From: Caulobacter sp.
GTDB lineage: Bacteria > Pseudomonadota > Alphaproteobacteria > Caulobacterales > Caulobacteraceae
Direction: 5' to 3'
Length of the DNA: 38,706 bases
Assembly: GCA_030652755.1 (NCBI GenBank)
Contig: JAUSPV010000287.1
Span: forward strand, 1-38,706
Below, piece after piece: positions 15,559 to 24,162 of this stretch. Under the pieces are notes generated by a model, which was given only the letters and a program-made list of their open reading frames with translations, made no database searches and was not told the DNA's origin. The stretch's first letter is position 1. Each line of letters starts with the position of its first letter. Position numbers and translations under genes: made by a program.

Positions 15559-16664
15559 TCGGCGAAATCCAGGATCGCCTTGAAGCCCGACGGCGCGTGC
15601 GGACCCATGACCAGCTGCTCCAGAACGCCCCGGCCCTTGCGCACCTTGCCGGCGGCGTCGGTGAAGGTGACGTGGGACAGGGCCTGGACGTGCAGGTTGT
15701 GCGGCAGCTGCGGATTGACCTGCGCCAGCACGATGTCCTCGCGCTCGACGGTCAGTTCGCCATGCAGCAGGCCGTGGCTCCATTTGGGATGGGTGTAGCC
15801 CAGGCCCATCATCTGGAACTCGTAGATCGGGTCGAACTCGACCGTCCCGGCCGGCTTGCCGAAGTCGTCGGTCAGCTTGATGATCGCCGACTGGGCGTGA
15901 CGCGTGCCCTGCTTCCAGCGCACGTCGGCCTCGCCGTTCATGTGCTCGAAATCATCCTCGCCGTCGCCGTCCCGGCACCAGACAGCGCGGGTGTTCCAGG
16001 CCCGGCCGACGCCGTCCTCGTTGCTGTGGAAGAAGAAGCTGCCGTCCTCGAAGCTGCTGGGCGACCACAGCCAGTAGAACTGCGGCAGCTGCTGGGGGAC
16101 CACATCCTGGCTGTCGCGGGCGCCGACGGGGCGCACGCCCCAGGAGCGGTCGCGGGTGCCGACGAAGCCGTCGATGGAGCGCCGCTCGCCGTCGAGCTCG
16201 ATCCAGCCGGTGTAGCGGCCGTTCTGGGTCAGGCGGGTGTAGTCCATGAAGGTCCGCGTACCCTGGCGCCGGACGAATCGCGGCTCCTCGATCGGGAAGG
16301 CGCGGCCGTCGAAGATCACCTCGCCCTTCAGCCCGTGCTCGGGCGAGTCGACGGTGACCTTCAGCTTCTGGAGCGGCTCCAGGATCTCGATCTTCACCGG
16401 CCCGACCGTCAGGTCCATGCGGTCGCCGAGCCAGCGGCTGGCGTGCAGCGCCACCTCAACCCCGTTGCGCACCACCACGAACGACGCGTCGGCGACGTTC
16501 AGGTGCGGGTAGACCCCGAAGGCCACGGCGAAGAAGTCGTCGCCCTCGACCGGGTGGTAGCCGTTGAAGAAATACCGGTCGTAGAAGTTCCGGTCCGTAC
16601 CCGAATAGGCGATCGGCTCGGCGGTCTGGTGGATGGGGAAATCGTCGCCCTTGGTAAGCGCCAT
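15555..16664 (-). CDS. Conserved protein, DUF7064/7065-like
   Basis: A 369-aa soluble protein, first gene of the operon with the phosphotransferase and DUF6285-like genes. ATG 16664 has GGGAGGAA just upstream. The sequence is rich in beta-strand, Trp and Tyr: DRYFFNGYHP near residues 27-37, GTRDRSWGVRP near 175-185, and FYWLWSP plus SFFFHSNEDG after it. This pattern recalls the lipocalin-like/CrtC hydratase fold proteins annotated as DUF7064/DUF7065. The conserved D-R-S-W-G segment may line a ligand pocket. I do not know its reaction. No signal peptide. Confidence 0.65.
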   Translation of the reverse strand: MALTKGDDFPIHQTAEPIAYSGTDRNFYDRYFFNGYHPVEGDDFFAVAFGVYPHLNVADASFVVVRNGVEVALHASRWLGDRMDLTVGPVKIEILEPLQKLKVTVDSPEHGLKGEVIFDGRAFPIEEPRFVRRQGTRTFMDYTRLTQNGRYTGWIELDGERRSIDGFVGTRDRSWGVRPVGARDSQDVVPQQLPQFYWLWSPSSFEDGSFFFHSNEDGVGRAWNTRAVWCRDGDGEDDFEHMNGEADVRWKQGTRHAQSAIIKLTDDFGKPAGTVEFDPIYEFQMMGLGYTHPKWSHGLLHGELTVEREDIVLAQVNPQLPHNLHVQALSHVTFTDAAGKVRKGRGVLEQLVMGPHAPSGFKAILDFAE

Positions 16665-16772
16665 GCTGGTTCCTCCCGTATCGCCGACGCTTCTCACGCG
16701 AGCGTTTCAAGCCTACAGGCCGCTAAAGTGAACGATGACAACCTGACTAGGCAACCGTGACGGAGGGGAAGC

Positions 16773-17153
16773 GTGATCTGGAACCGGCGAACCTGGATGA
16801 CCCTGGCCGCGATCAGCGGCTTTCTGGCGGTCGCCATCGGCGCGTTCGCGGCCCACGGGATCACTGATCCCCAGGCGAAGGAATGGCTGAAGACCGGGGC
16901 CAGCTACCAGTTCATGCACACCATGGCGATCCTGGCCTGCGCGACCTTCATGAACGTCGGGGCGCGCGGCGCGCGGCATGCGCCGGCCCTGTTCCTGGCC
17001 GGGATCGTGCTGTTCTCGGGATCGCTCTACGCCATGGCCCTGGGCGCGCCGCGCTGGCTGGGCGCGGTGACGCCGGTCGGCGGGCTGCTGTTCCTGGCCG
17101 GCTGGGCGGTGATGGCCTGGTCGGCGCGGAAGGTTGATCAGATCGAGGGCTGA
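16773..17153 (+). CDS. DUF423 membrane protein
   Basis: A 126-aa inner-membrane protein with four hydrophobic segments. GTG 16773 has GGAGGGGAA upstream. The signature of DUF423 (YwdK/YgdD family) is clear: GFLAVAIGAFAAHG at residues 16-29, then LKTGASYQFMHTMAI and GSLYAMALGAPRWLGAVTPVGG. Function is not established for the family. Its last 16 bases overlap the end of the convergent MFS efflux gene. Confidence 0.9.
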   Translation: MIWNRRTWMTLAAISGFLAVAIGAFAAHGITDPQAKEWLKTGASYQFMHTMAILACATFMNVGARGARHAPALFLAGIVLFSGSLYAMALGAPRWLGAVTPVGGLLFLAGWAVMAWSARKVDQIEG

Positions 17154-18391
17154 CCGGCTTTCGGCAGGGCCAGGAACCACAGCGCCCCGGCCGATCCTAA
17201 CAGGCAGCCCAGCATGACGCCCGCCATCGGCAGCGCCGTGCCGTTGTGCAGCGCGCCGCCCGCCCACGAGGCCAGCGCCCCGGCGCCGAATGACAGGCCG
17301 CCCATCAGGGCCGAGATCGAGCCGGCGCGGCGCGGGTCGACGCTGAGGGCGCCGGCCATGGTGTTGCCGGCCATCAGACCGTAGCTGGCCAGGCAGCAGA
17401 ACAGCAGCGGCAGCACCGTCCACTGGCCCCCGAAGCCGGTCGCGGCGGCGAGGGTCAGGACCAGCCCGAAGGCGATGGCCGCCAGGCTGGCCCGGCGCAG
17501 CACGGCGTCGGGCGTCATCCGCCGCAGCAGCATGCGGTTGACCTGGCTGGCCCCGATCACCCCCACCGCGTTGACGCCGAAAATCCAGCCGAAGGCCTGG
17601 GGCGTGTGGCCGTAGATGCTGATGACCAGCTCCGAGGAGCTGGAGATGTAGGTGAAGAGCACCGCGCCGTTCAGCGCCCCGCCGAGGGCGTAGCCGAGCA
17701 GACGGCGCTCGCGCAGCAGGGCGGCGAAGGCCTGGGCCGGGCTTTCGGACCGCGCCTGGGCGGCGGTCTCGTCGGAGCGCGACTCCTTCAGGCGCAGGAA
17801 CACGGCCGCCCCGCAGGCCAGGCCGAACAGCGCCAGAATCCAGAAGATCATCCGCCAGTCGGCGACCAGCAGCACCCAGCTGCCCAGCGCCGGGGCCACG
17901 ATGGGCGCGATGCCCATGACCAGGGTCAGCAGCGACAGCACCCGGGCCGTCTCGGTGTGGTTGAACTGGTCGCGGACCACGGCGCGGGCGACGACGGCGC
18001 CGGCGCAGCCGCCCAGGGCCTGGACGAAGCGGGCCAGCTGCAGGCCTTCGATGGAGGTGGTCAGGGCGCACCAGACCGAGGCCGCGACATAGACGGCGAT
18101 GCCGACGAGGATCGGGGCGCGGCGGCCGAAGCGGTCGGAGGCGGGACCATAGAGGAACTGGCCGATGGCCATGCCGAGCAGGAAGGTCGACAGCGTCAGC
18201 TGGGTGGCTTCCTGCGTCGTCCCCATGGACGTCCGGATTTCGGGGAAGGCGCCCAGGTACATGTCGATCGACATCGGCGCGAACGCCGTCAGGGCGCCGA
18301 GCAGGATGACCAGCCCCCAGGGCGTGGCGGGCGGACGGGCCGCGATGTCGGAAGGCTGGCTCAAGGTGGGGTTGTTTAGGCCGAGACTCAC
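17138..18391 (-). CDS. Bcr/CflA family drug efflux MFS transporter
   Basis: A proton-driven exporter of the DHA1 group. 417 aa with 12 expected membrane segments. The signature of Bcr/CflA is in the first third: FAPMSIDMYLGAFPEI, motif A GPASDRFGRRAPILVG, and RFVQALGGCAGAVVARAVVRD, followed by MGIAPIVAPALGSWVL. GTG start at 18391. Substrates could be bicyclomycin, chloramphenicol-like compounds or sulfonamides in relatives; none can be assigned here. It ends overlapping DUF423 and starts 12 bases after the ParE stop on the same strand. Confidence 0.92.
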   Translation of the reverse strand: MSLGLNNPTLSQPSDIAARPPATPWGLVILLGALTAFAPMSIDMYLGAFPEIRTSMGTTQEATQLTLSTFLLGMAIGQFLYGPASDRFGRRAPILVGIAVYVAASVWCALTTSIEGLQLARFVQALGGCAGAVVARAVVRDQFNHTETARVLSLLTLVMGIAPIVAPALGSWVLLVADWRMIFWILALFGLACGAAVFLRLKESRSDETAAQARSESPAQAFAALLRERRLLGYALGGALNGAVLFTYISSSSELVISIYGHTPQAFGWIFGVNAVGVIGASQVNRMLLRRMTPDAVLRRASLAAIAFGLVLTLAAATGFGGQWTVLPLLFCCLASYGLMAGNTMAGALSVDPRRAGSISALMGGLSFGAGALASWAGGALHNGTALPMAGVMLGCLLGSAGALWFLALPKAGQPSI

Positions 18392-18402
18392 GCCGACGAT
18401 AG

Positions 18403-18759
18403 TCAGTCTTCGTCGCCCAGATGCACGGGCAGGTCCATCGCGTCGTGAAGGATGCGCAGGATCTCGATGGCCGCCGCCGTGACACGAAACACCACGAAAT
18501 GCCTTGGCCTGGCGATTCGCACGCCGCCCTCCGCTGCACGGCTTCGACTGTGCCTCAGGTGGTAGAGCAGGATGCCCGGTCGCGTGCCGACGCGGGATGC
18601 GACACCTGGCCGGGAAGGATCCCGCAGCAGATCCTGGAACGCGGTGACAAGCAGTCCCCGGTAGGCCCCGGCGACAGGGAGACCAAACCGGTCCTCGCTC
18701 AAGGCGAGGATGTCATCGACGTCGTGGGCGGCGTCAGCCGCGATGTGAAGCGCTCTCAA
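18403..18759 (-). CDS. parE: ParE-type toxin (RelE/ParE superfamily)
   Basis: Toxin of a type II pair; ParE proteins typically poison DNA gyrase. The 118-aa product starts at TTG 18759, whose first bases overlap the antitoxin stop (TTGA). The N-terminal half has A-x-x-DVDDILALSEDRFG, then RPGILLYHLRHSR, PRHFVVFRV and EILRILHDAMDLPVHL, the last being the typical ParE C-terminal strand and tail. It is longer than many ParE proteins (about 95-105 aa). Coupled to ParD and presumably controlled by the palindrome upstream of it. Confidence 0.83.
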   Translation of the reverse strand: MRALHIAADAAHDVDDILALSEDRFGLPVAGAYRGLLVTAFQDLLRDPSRPGVASRVGTRPGILLYHLRHSRSRAAEGGVRIARPRHFVVFRVTAAAIEILRILHDAMDLPVHLGDED

Positions 18760-19022
18760 GCGCCCCGTCGCCGCCCGCGCGCGACCATCCAGGTTTCGAC
18801 ATCGTCGACAACCTCGAAGTCGCCGCGCTCGATTGCGTCAATGCCCACCTGTATCGCCGCGTTCAAGCTCGCCAGCTTGGCCGCCCGTTCGTCCTCCTCG
18901 GCCTTCAGCAGCCGAAGACCGGCCCGCATCACCTCGCTGGCGTTCTGATAGTCGCCGCTGCTGACGCGCTCTTCGACGAAGGCGTCCAGGGTGTCGGTCA
19001 GGTTCACGTTCCGCGTAGCCAT
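18756..19022 (-). CDS. parD: ParD-type antitoxin
   Basis: An 88-aa antitoxin: ribbon-helix-helix DNA-binding N-terminus (residues 1-45: NVNLTDTLDAFVEERVSSG, then YQNASEVMRAGLRLLKAEE) and an acidic C-terminal tail that would wrap ParE. The S-G-x-Y-x-N-A-S-E-V-x-R-x-G-L-R string is the CopG/ParD family mark. ATG 19022 has AGGG upstream. It lies first in the operon, and its start is 16 bases from a 21-bp inverted repeat, the likely autoregulatory site. Confidence 0.92.
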   Translation of the reverse strand: MATRNVNLTDTLDAFVEERVSSGDYQNASEVMRAGLRLLKAEEDERAAKLASLNAAIQVGIDAIERGDFEVVDDVETWMVARGRRRGA

Positions 19023-19038
19023 GGAAGCACCCTACTGT

Positions 19039-19059
19039 TATTGGCAATTATTGCCAATA
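19039..19059. promoter_or_regulatory. ParD operator-like palindrome
   Basis: Arms TATTGGCAAT and ATTGCCAATA (10 bases each) flank one central T: a perfect inverted repeat just upstream of parD. It is AT-rich in an otherwise very GC-rich region, so it probably overlaps the parDE promoter. Autorepression by ParD or ParDE is the expected use. Confidence 0.75.
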
Positions 19060-19126
19060 TGCGTCCCCCTTGCCTTCCCCCGCGACCACCGTTCACCGTA
19101 GCCACAAAACACGCAGGGGAACGTCC

Positions 19127-20131
19127 ATGTCCGCCATCCAGACCATGATGCCGCCCGTCCGCCATGCCGACGTCAACGGCATCCGCATGGCCTACTACGA
19201 GGCCGGTCCCGAGGGCGAAGGCGTGCCGCTGGTCTTCTGCCACGGCTGGCCGGAGCTGGCCTTTTCCTGGCGCCACCAGATCAAGGGTCTCTCGGAGGCC
19301 GGGCGATGGGTGATCGCGCCGGACCAGCGCGGCTACGGCCTGACCGACGCCCCGGCCGAGGTGGAGAGCTATGCGCTGGAGAACCTCTGCGCTGACCTGG
19401 TCGCGCTGCTCGACCACAAGGGCATCAAGAAGGCGATCTTCGTCGGTCACGACTGGGGTGGCTTTGTCGTCTGGTACATGGCCATCCGTCACCCCGACCG
19501 GGTCGCTGGCGTCATCGGCCTGAACACGCCGTTCAGCGAGCGCGCGCCGATGGATCCCATCGCCATCATGCGGGCCCGGCTGGGCGAGCGGATGTACATC
19601 GTCCACTTCCAGACCGCGGGCGAAGCCGACGCCGTGCTGAACGCGAACGTCCGCAAGGCCATGAACTTCTTCATGAAACGGCCCATGGACATGCCCGCCG
19701 CGCCCAGCGCCGGCTTCGCCACCGAGCGCAAGCCGGGCGACCCCAGCGTCTTCGCCATCGTCGACATGCTGGAGGCCTACGACCCGGCGACCGACCCGCG
19801 CGAGACGCTGATGACGGAGGAGGAGTTCGAGGCGCTGGTCGAGACCTACGAGCGCACCGGCTTCACCGGCGGCATCAACTGGTACCGCAACTTCACCCGC
19901 AACTGGCAGGCGTCCGAGGGCCTGGAGCATCGCGTCCGCCAGCCCAGCCTGATGATCATGGCCGAGAAGGACGCCGTCCTGCCGCCCTCCTCGGCCGACG
20001 GCATGGAGGCGCTGATCCCGGACCTGGAGAAGCAGCTGGTTCTGGGCTCCGGCCACTGGACCCAGCAGGAGGAGCCCGAGCAGGTGAACCGGATCATGCT
20101 CGACTGGCTGGGGCGTCGGTTTCCGCTGTAG
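19127..20131 (+). CDS. Epoxide hydrolase-like alpha/beta hydrolase
   Basis: Likely opens an epoxide or hydrolyses a related small molecule. ATG 19127 (334 aa) has AGGGGAA upstream. The epoxide-hydrolase marks are seen: oxyanion motif HGWPE (39-43), nucleophile D109 in VGHDWGG, PDQRGYG before it, a cap-domain region with Tyr residues (YERTGFTGGINWYRN), an acid in MAEKDAVLP and the catalytic His in GSGHWTQQEEP. An Asp nucleophile rather than Ser argues for epoxide hydrolase (or haloalkane dehalogenase) over esterase; HGWP and the cap Tyr favour the former. Stands alone, followed by REP-like hairpins. Confidence 0.88.
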   Translation: MSAIQTMMPPVRHADVNGIRMAYYEAGPEGEGVPLVFCHGWPELAFSWRHQIKGLSEAGRWVIAPDQRGYGLTDAPAEVESYALENLCADLVALLDHKGIKKAIFVGHDWGGFVVWYMAIRHPDRVAGVIGLNTPFSERAPMDPIAIMRARLGERMYIVHFQTAGEADAVLNANVRKAMNFFMKRPMDMPAAPSAGFATERKPGDPSVFAIVDMLEAYDPATDPRETLMTEEEFEALVETYERTGFTGGINWYRNFTRNWQASEGLEHRVRQPSLMIMAEKDAVLPPSSADGMEALIPDLEKQLVLGSGHWTQQEEPEQVNRIMLDWLGRRFPL

Positions 20132-20133
20132 CC

Positions 20134-20208
20134 GGGGACATGTAACGTCTTCGGTACGTGTCCCCCGCCGCTTAGCTGATGGGGACACGCACTGAAGTGC
20201 ATGTCCCC
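20134..20208. repeat. REP-like pair of GGGGACA hairpins
   Basis: Two hairpins lie in the gap between the epoxide hydrolase and iminopeptidase genes: 20134-20165 and 20181-20208. Each begins GGGGACA and ends TGTCCCC, with stems of about 12 bp containing one mismatch or wobble and loops of 4-8 bases. Paired GGGGACA/TGTCCCC palindromes are typical of REP elements mobilised by REP-associated tyrosine transposases. No transposase is in the window. They may also end transcription of the upstream gene. Confidence 0.6.
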
Positions 20209-20258
20209 CTACCGCTTTGTCATTGGCCCCCACGCCGCCCCGGCGGTAGAACGGGGCC

Positions 20259-21251
20259 ATGGACCGTTCAGCCTATGCGCCCGCCGTCGGACAGACCTCA
20301 GCACGCCGGGGCCTGTATCCGGAGATCGACCCCTACAACTTCGGCTGGCTGGCGACCGGCGGACCACACGAGATCTATTACGAGGAGTGCGGCAATCCGA
20401 AGGGCAAGGTCGCCCTCGTGCTGCACGGCGGCCCCGGCGGGGCGGTCAATCCGACCATGCGGCGGTTCTTCGACCACGACAAATGGCGGACCGTGCTGTT
20501 CGACCAGCGCGGCTGCGGCAAGAGCCGGCCCAACGCCAGCCTCGAGGACAACACCACCTGGTCGCTGATCGAGGACATCGAGCGCCTGCGCAAGCATCTG
20601 GGCGTCGAGACCTGGACGGTGTTCGGCGGCAGCTGGGGCTCCACCCTGGCCCTGGCCTACGCCATCACCCATCCCGAGCGGGTTTCGGGTCTGGTGCTGC
20701 GCGGCATCTTCCTGCTCACCCAGCGCGAACTGAAGTGGTTCTACCAGGACGGCGCCAGCTATCTGTTCCCGGACGCCTGGGAGCGGTTCAAGGCGCCGAT
20801 CCCGGCCGGCGAGCGCAGCGACATGATCGCCGCCTATCATCGCCGTCTGACCCACACCGACCGCAAGGTCCAGGCCGAGGCCGCCGCCGCCTGGAGCCAG
20901 TGGGAGGGCGACACCATCTCGATCCGCGGCCCCGAGGCGCGGCCGCCGAAGTTCAACGAGGTTGACTTCGCCATCGCCTTCGCCCGCATCGAGTGCCACT
21001 TCTTCGCCAACCGCGGCTTCTTCAAAGAGGACGGCTGGCTGCTGAAGAACGTCGACAAGATCCGCAAGATTCCGGGCTGGATCGTTCAGGGCCGGTTCGA
21101 CGTGGTGACGCCGCCGGAGACCGCCTGGGCGCTGCACAAGGCCTGGCCCGAGGCTCAGTTCGACATCGTCTGGGACGCCGGCCACGCCTCAACCGAGCCC
21201 GGCATCATCGATGGCCTGATCCGGGCGACGGACGCCGCCGCCCGGCTGTAG
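20259..21251 (+). CDS. pip: Proline iminopeptidase
   Basis: Releases N-terminal proline from peptides in the cytoplasm. 330 aa, usual for the S33 family. Oxyanion motif HGGPGG (56-61), DQRGCGKSRP after it, nucleophile S125 in GGSWGS, Asp in QGRFDVVTPP and catalytic His in DAGHAS. The N-terminal LYPEIDPYNFGWLATG with HEIYYEECGNP is characteristic of prolyl aminopeptidases. ATG 20259. The downstream gene glnE converges, with only 19 bases between stops. Confidence 0.94.
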   Translation: MDRSAYAPAVGQTSARRGLYPEIDPYNFGWLATGGPHEIYYEECGNPKGKVALVLHGGPGGAVNPTMRRFFDHDKWRTVLFDQRGCGKSRPNASLEDNTTWSLIEDIERLRKHLGVETWTVFGGSWGSTLALAYAITHPERVSGLVLRGIFLLTQRELKWFYQDGASYLFPDAWERFKAPIPAGERSDMIAAYHRRLTHTDRKVQAEAAAAWSQWEGDTISIRGPEARPPKFNEVDFAIAFARIECHFFANRGFFKEDGWLLKNVDKIRKIPGWIVQGRFDVVTPPETAWALHKAWPEAQFDIVWDAGHASTEPGIIDGLIRATDAAARL

Positions 21252-21270
21252 ATCGACGATCGCCGGGGAT

Positions 21271-24162
21271 CTAGACCGACACCACCGCCTCATAGGCCGC
21301 ATGCGCCGCCTTTCGCGCCGCCGCCAGCCGCGTCCGCAGACCTTTCAGGTCCCGCGCGCCGCCCGCCCGCGCCAGCAGGGCCTGCAGCGCCTTCGGCTCC
21401 TGGGCGGGATCGGCGCGATCATCGAGCGCCAGCTTGAGGAGCTGGGACAGGTCCTGCTGCAGCCGCCAGGCCGAGGCGAGCTGCTCCAGCGCCGCCGCCG
21501 GCGCGAAGCCCGCCGCGCCGATCGCCGCCAGGGCCTCGCCGGTGTTGTGGGCCAGCGGACCGCCCTCGGCGGCATGGATGATCTGCAGGAACTGGGCGGC
21601 GAACTCGATGTCGACGAGACCGCCCGGCGACAGCTTCAGGTCCCAGTCGCCGGACGGCGGCCGCTCGCGGGCCATTAGCGCCCGCATGTCCCGCACGTCG
21701 GCGGCGGTCGCGCCCTTGTCGCGCGGGCGGCGCAGGGCGCGCTCGACGGCCGCCTCCGCGTCGGTCGCGAACCGCTCCGAGGACGACCAGACGACCCGCG
21801 CCCGGGTCAGGGCCAGCATCTCCCAGGTCTCGGCCTCGCGGTCGTAGTAGTCGTCGAACGCCCGCATCGAGACGGCCACCGGCCCCTTGCTGCCGGTCGG
21901 ACGCAGCTGCATGTCGACCTCGTAGAGACCGCCCTCCCCGGTCGGCGCCGACAGGGCCGCGATCAGCCGCTGGGTGAAGCGGGCGTAGAAGGTGTCGGCG
22001 CTCCAGCCCTTGGTCGCCGACATCCCGGCCGGGTCCTTGGCCAGGTACAGGGTCATCAGGTCGAGGTCAGAACGGGCGGTCATCTCGCGACCGCCGCACT
22101 TGCCCAGCGCCACCACTGCCACCTCGCCGTCGAAGGCGCCGCCCTGACGCACGGTCTCGGTCAGCGCCGCGTCGGCCAGCTCCCGGATGCAGATGTCGGC
22201 CAGATCGGCGAAGGCCGCGCCGGCGGCCTGGGCGCTGGCTGTGCCGCTCATCACCTGGACGCCGATGCGGAAGGCCTGTTCGCGGTGGACCCGTCGCGCC
22301 GCGTCCATGGCCTCCTCGAAGCCGCCGGCCTGGTCGAAGGCGTAGCGCAGGGCCATTTCGCCCTGCTGGCTCTCCACCGGGTCGAAGAAGGCGGGGTCGA
22401 GCAGGGCGTCCAGCGCCGCCGGGCGTCGCGCCAGGGTCTGGGCTAACTGGGGTGCGAAGGCCATGACCTGGACGACCAGCTCGAACAGCCGGGGCTGGGC
22501 CAGGAACAGCGACTGCACCTGGACGCCCGAGGACAGGGCTCCGAAGAAGTCGGCGAACCGGTTGAAGGCCGCGTCCGGCGCGCCGGTCGCCTGGGCGGCG
22601 TCGAGCAGCCGGGGCGCCATGCGGGTGAAGAGCTCGCGTCCGCGCTCGGTGCGCGTCGCGCCGATCCGGCCATGGTGCCAGCCGCGGATGGTCTGTGACA
22701 CCTGCGGCGGATTGGAGAACCCCATCCGCTTGAGCGTGTTCAGGGTCTCGGGATCATCCTCGACGCCGGTGAAGACCAGGCTGCCGAACCGCGACGACAG
22801 CTCTTCCTCGCCCTTGAACAGCTCGCCGTAGCGGGCGTTGACGGCCTTGAGCATCTTGCCGACGACGGCGTCGAAGACGTTCAGCTTGTCATGGCCCCAC
22901 AGCGCCGCCACCCGCTTCCGCTCGGCGTCGGACTCGGGGAGCTTGTGGGTCTGGTCGTCGCCCAGCATCTGGGCCCGGTGCTCCAGCGCGCGCAGATCGA
23001 CGTAGGCTCGCGCCAGCTCCTCGGCCGCGTCCGGCGCCACATGGCCGGCGGCGGACAGGGCCTGCAGCGCCTCCAGCGTGCGGTTGGAACGCAGCTCCGG
23101 ATGCCGCCCCCCGAGGATCAATTGCTGGGTCTGGACGAAGAACTCGATCTCGCGGATGCCGCCCCGGCCCAGCTTGAGGTCGGCGCCCTTGGCGGTCATC
23201 CGCTCATCGACCTTGAAGGCGTGGATCTGCCGCTTGATCGAATGGATGTCGGAGATGGCGCCCCAGTCGAGGTTGCGCCGCCAGATGAAGGGCTGCAGCT
23301 CCTCCAGGAAGGCCTCGCCCGCCGGGATGTCGCCCGCCGCCGCCCGGGCCTTGATGAAGGCCGCGCGCTCCCAGTTCTGGCCGACGGACTCGTAGTAGGT
23401 GAAGGCCGCCATCGCCGGGATCGCCGGCGGGGTCGACGAGGGGTCGGGCCGCAGCCGCAGATCGACGCGGAAGACATAGCCGTCCGCCGTCCTGTCCTGC
23501 ATGGCCCGGGCGACTCCCTGGGCGATACGCACGGCCTCGTCGCCCGGCTCCACCCCCTCGGCCAGCGGCAGGCGGTCGGGCTCGTAGAAGAAGGTGATGT
23601 CGATATCGCTGGAGTAGTTGAGTTCGAAGGCGCCGTGCTTGCCCATGGCGATGATCATCAGCCCCGGGATCGGGCCGGCCGGTCCGTCGGGGACGGCGAC
23701 CAGCCGTCCGCGCCCGATCTCGTCGCGCGCCACCAGCGAGACCGCCGCGTGCAGAGCGGCGTCGGCGAAACGGGCCAGGGCGCCGGTAACCTGGTCCAGG
23801 TCCCAGACGCCGCCCAGATCGGCCAGCGCGGTCAGCAGATGCAGGTCGGCCTTCAGCTCCCGCAGGCGCTTGCGGCCTTCGTCGCTGTCCGGCTCGGCGC
23901 CGACCGCCTCGGCGTCGGCCAGGATGCCGGCCAGCCGCGCATCAGGGTCGCTCTCCAGCGTCTGCAGCAACGCCCTGGGCCGCCGTCGCGCGAGGCCGGA
24001 GAGATAGGGCGAGGACCCGAACACCGGCGCCAGCGCCGGCCACGCAGCCTCGAGCACGGGGGCGCCGCCCGTCTTTTCGGTCAGGATATCCCGCGTGCGC
24101 TCGGCGGCCTTGGCGTCGATGACGGGGCCGCAGGGGGTGAGGCGTTCGGCGAGGGGGGTCAC
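21271..24162 (-). CDS. glnE: Bifunctional glutamine synthetase adenylyltransferase/removase
   Basis: Adds AMP to glutamine synthetase when nitrogen is plentiful and removes it when scarce, under PII control. 963 aa, the family's full length. Both nucleotidyltransferase domains carry their G-x..D-x-D motif: ELNYSSDIDI (D186, D188) in the N-terminal removase half and REMTARSDLDLMTLY near residues 690-700 in the adenylylating half, each followed by the GlnD/GlnE helical region. The start is GTG 24162, overlapping the RES toxin stop by 4 bases (GTGA), so translation is probably coupled to that gene. An internal promoter could lie in the toxin-antitoxin region. In relatives I recall glnE directly after the histidine kinase gene. 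Confidence 0.96.
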   Translation of the reverse strand: MTPLAERLTPCGPVIDAKAAERTRDILTEKTGGAPVLEAAWPALAPVFGSSPYLSGLARRRPRALLQTLESDPDARLAGILADAEAVGAEPDSDEGRKRLRELKADLHLLTALADLGGVWDLDQVTGALARFADAALHAAVSLVARDEIGRGRLVAVPDGPAGPIPGLMIIAMGKHGAFELNYSSDIDITFFYEPDRLPLAEGVEPGDEAVRIAQGVARAMQDRTADGYVFRVDLRLRPDPSSTPPAIPAMAAFTYYESVGQNWERAAFIKARAAAGDIPAGEAFLEELQPFIWRRNLDWGAISDIHSIKRQIHAFKVDERMTAKGADLKLGRGGIREIEFFVQTQQLILGGRHPELRSNRTLEALQALSAAGHVAPDAAEELARAYVDLRALEHRAQMLGDDQTHKLPESDAERKRVAALWGHDKLNVFDAVVGKMLKAVNARYGELFKGEEELSSRFGSLVFTGVEDDPETLNTLKRMGFSNPPQVSQTIRGWHHGRIGATRTERGRELFTRMAPRLLDAAQATGAPDAAFNRFADFFGALSSGVQVQSLFLAQPRLFELVVQVMAFAPQLAQTLARRPAALDALLDPAFFDPVESQQGEMALRYAFDQAGGFEEAMDAARRVHREQAFRIGVQVMSGTASAQAAGAAFADLADICIRELADAALTETVRQGGAFDGEVAVVALGKCGGREMTARSDLDLMTLYLAKDPAGMSATKGWSADTFYARFTQRLIAALSAPTGEGGLYEVDMQLRPTGSKGPVAVSMRAFDDYYDREAETWEMLALTRARVVWSSSERFATDAEAAVERALRRPRDKGATAADVRDMRALMARERPPSGDWDLKLSPGGLVDIEFAAQFLQIIHAAEGGPLAHNTGEALAAIGAAGFAPAAALEQLASAWRLQQDLSQLLKLALDDRADPAQEPKALQALLARAGGARDLKGLRTRLAAARKAAHAAYEAVVSV

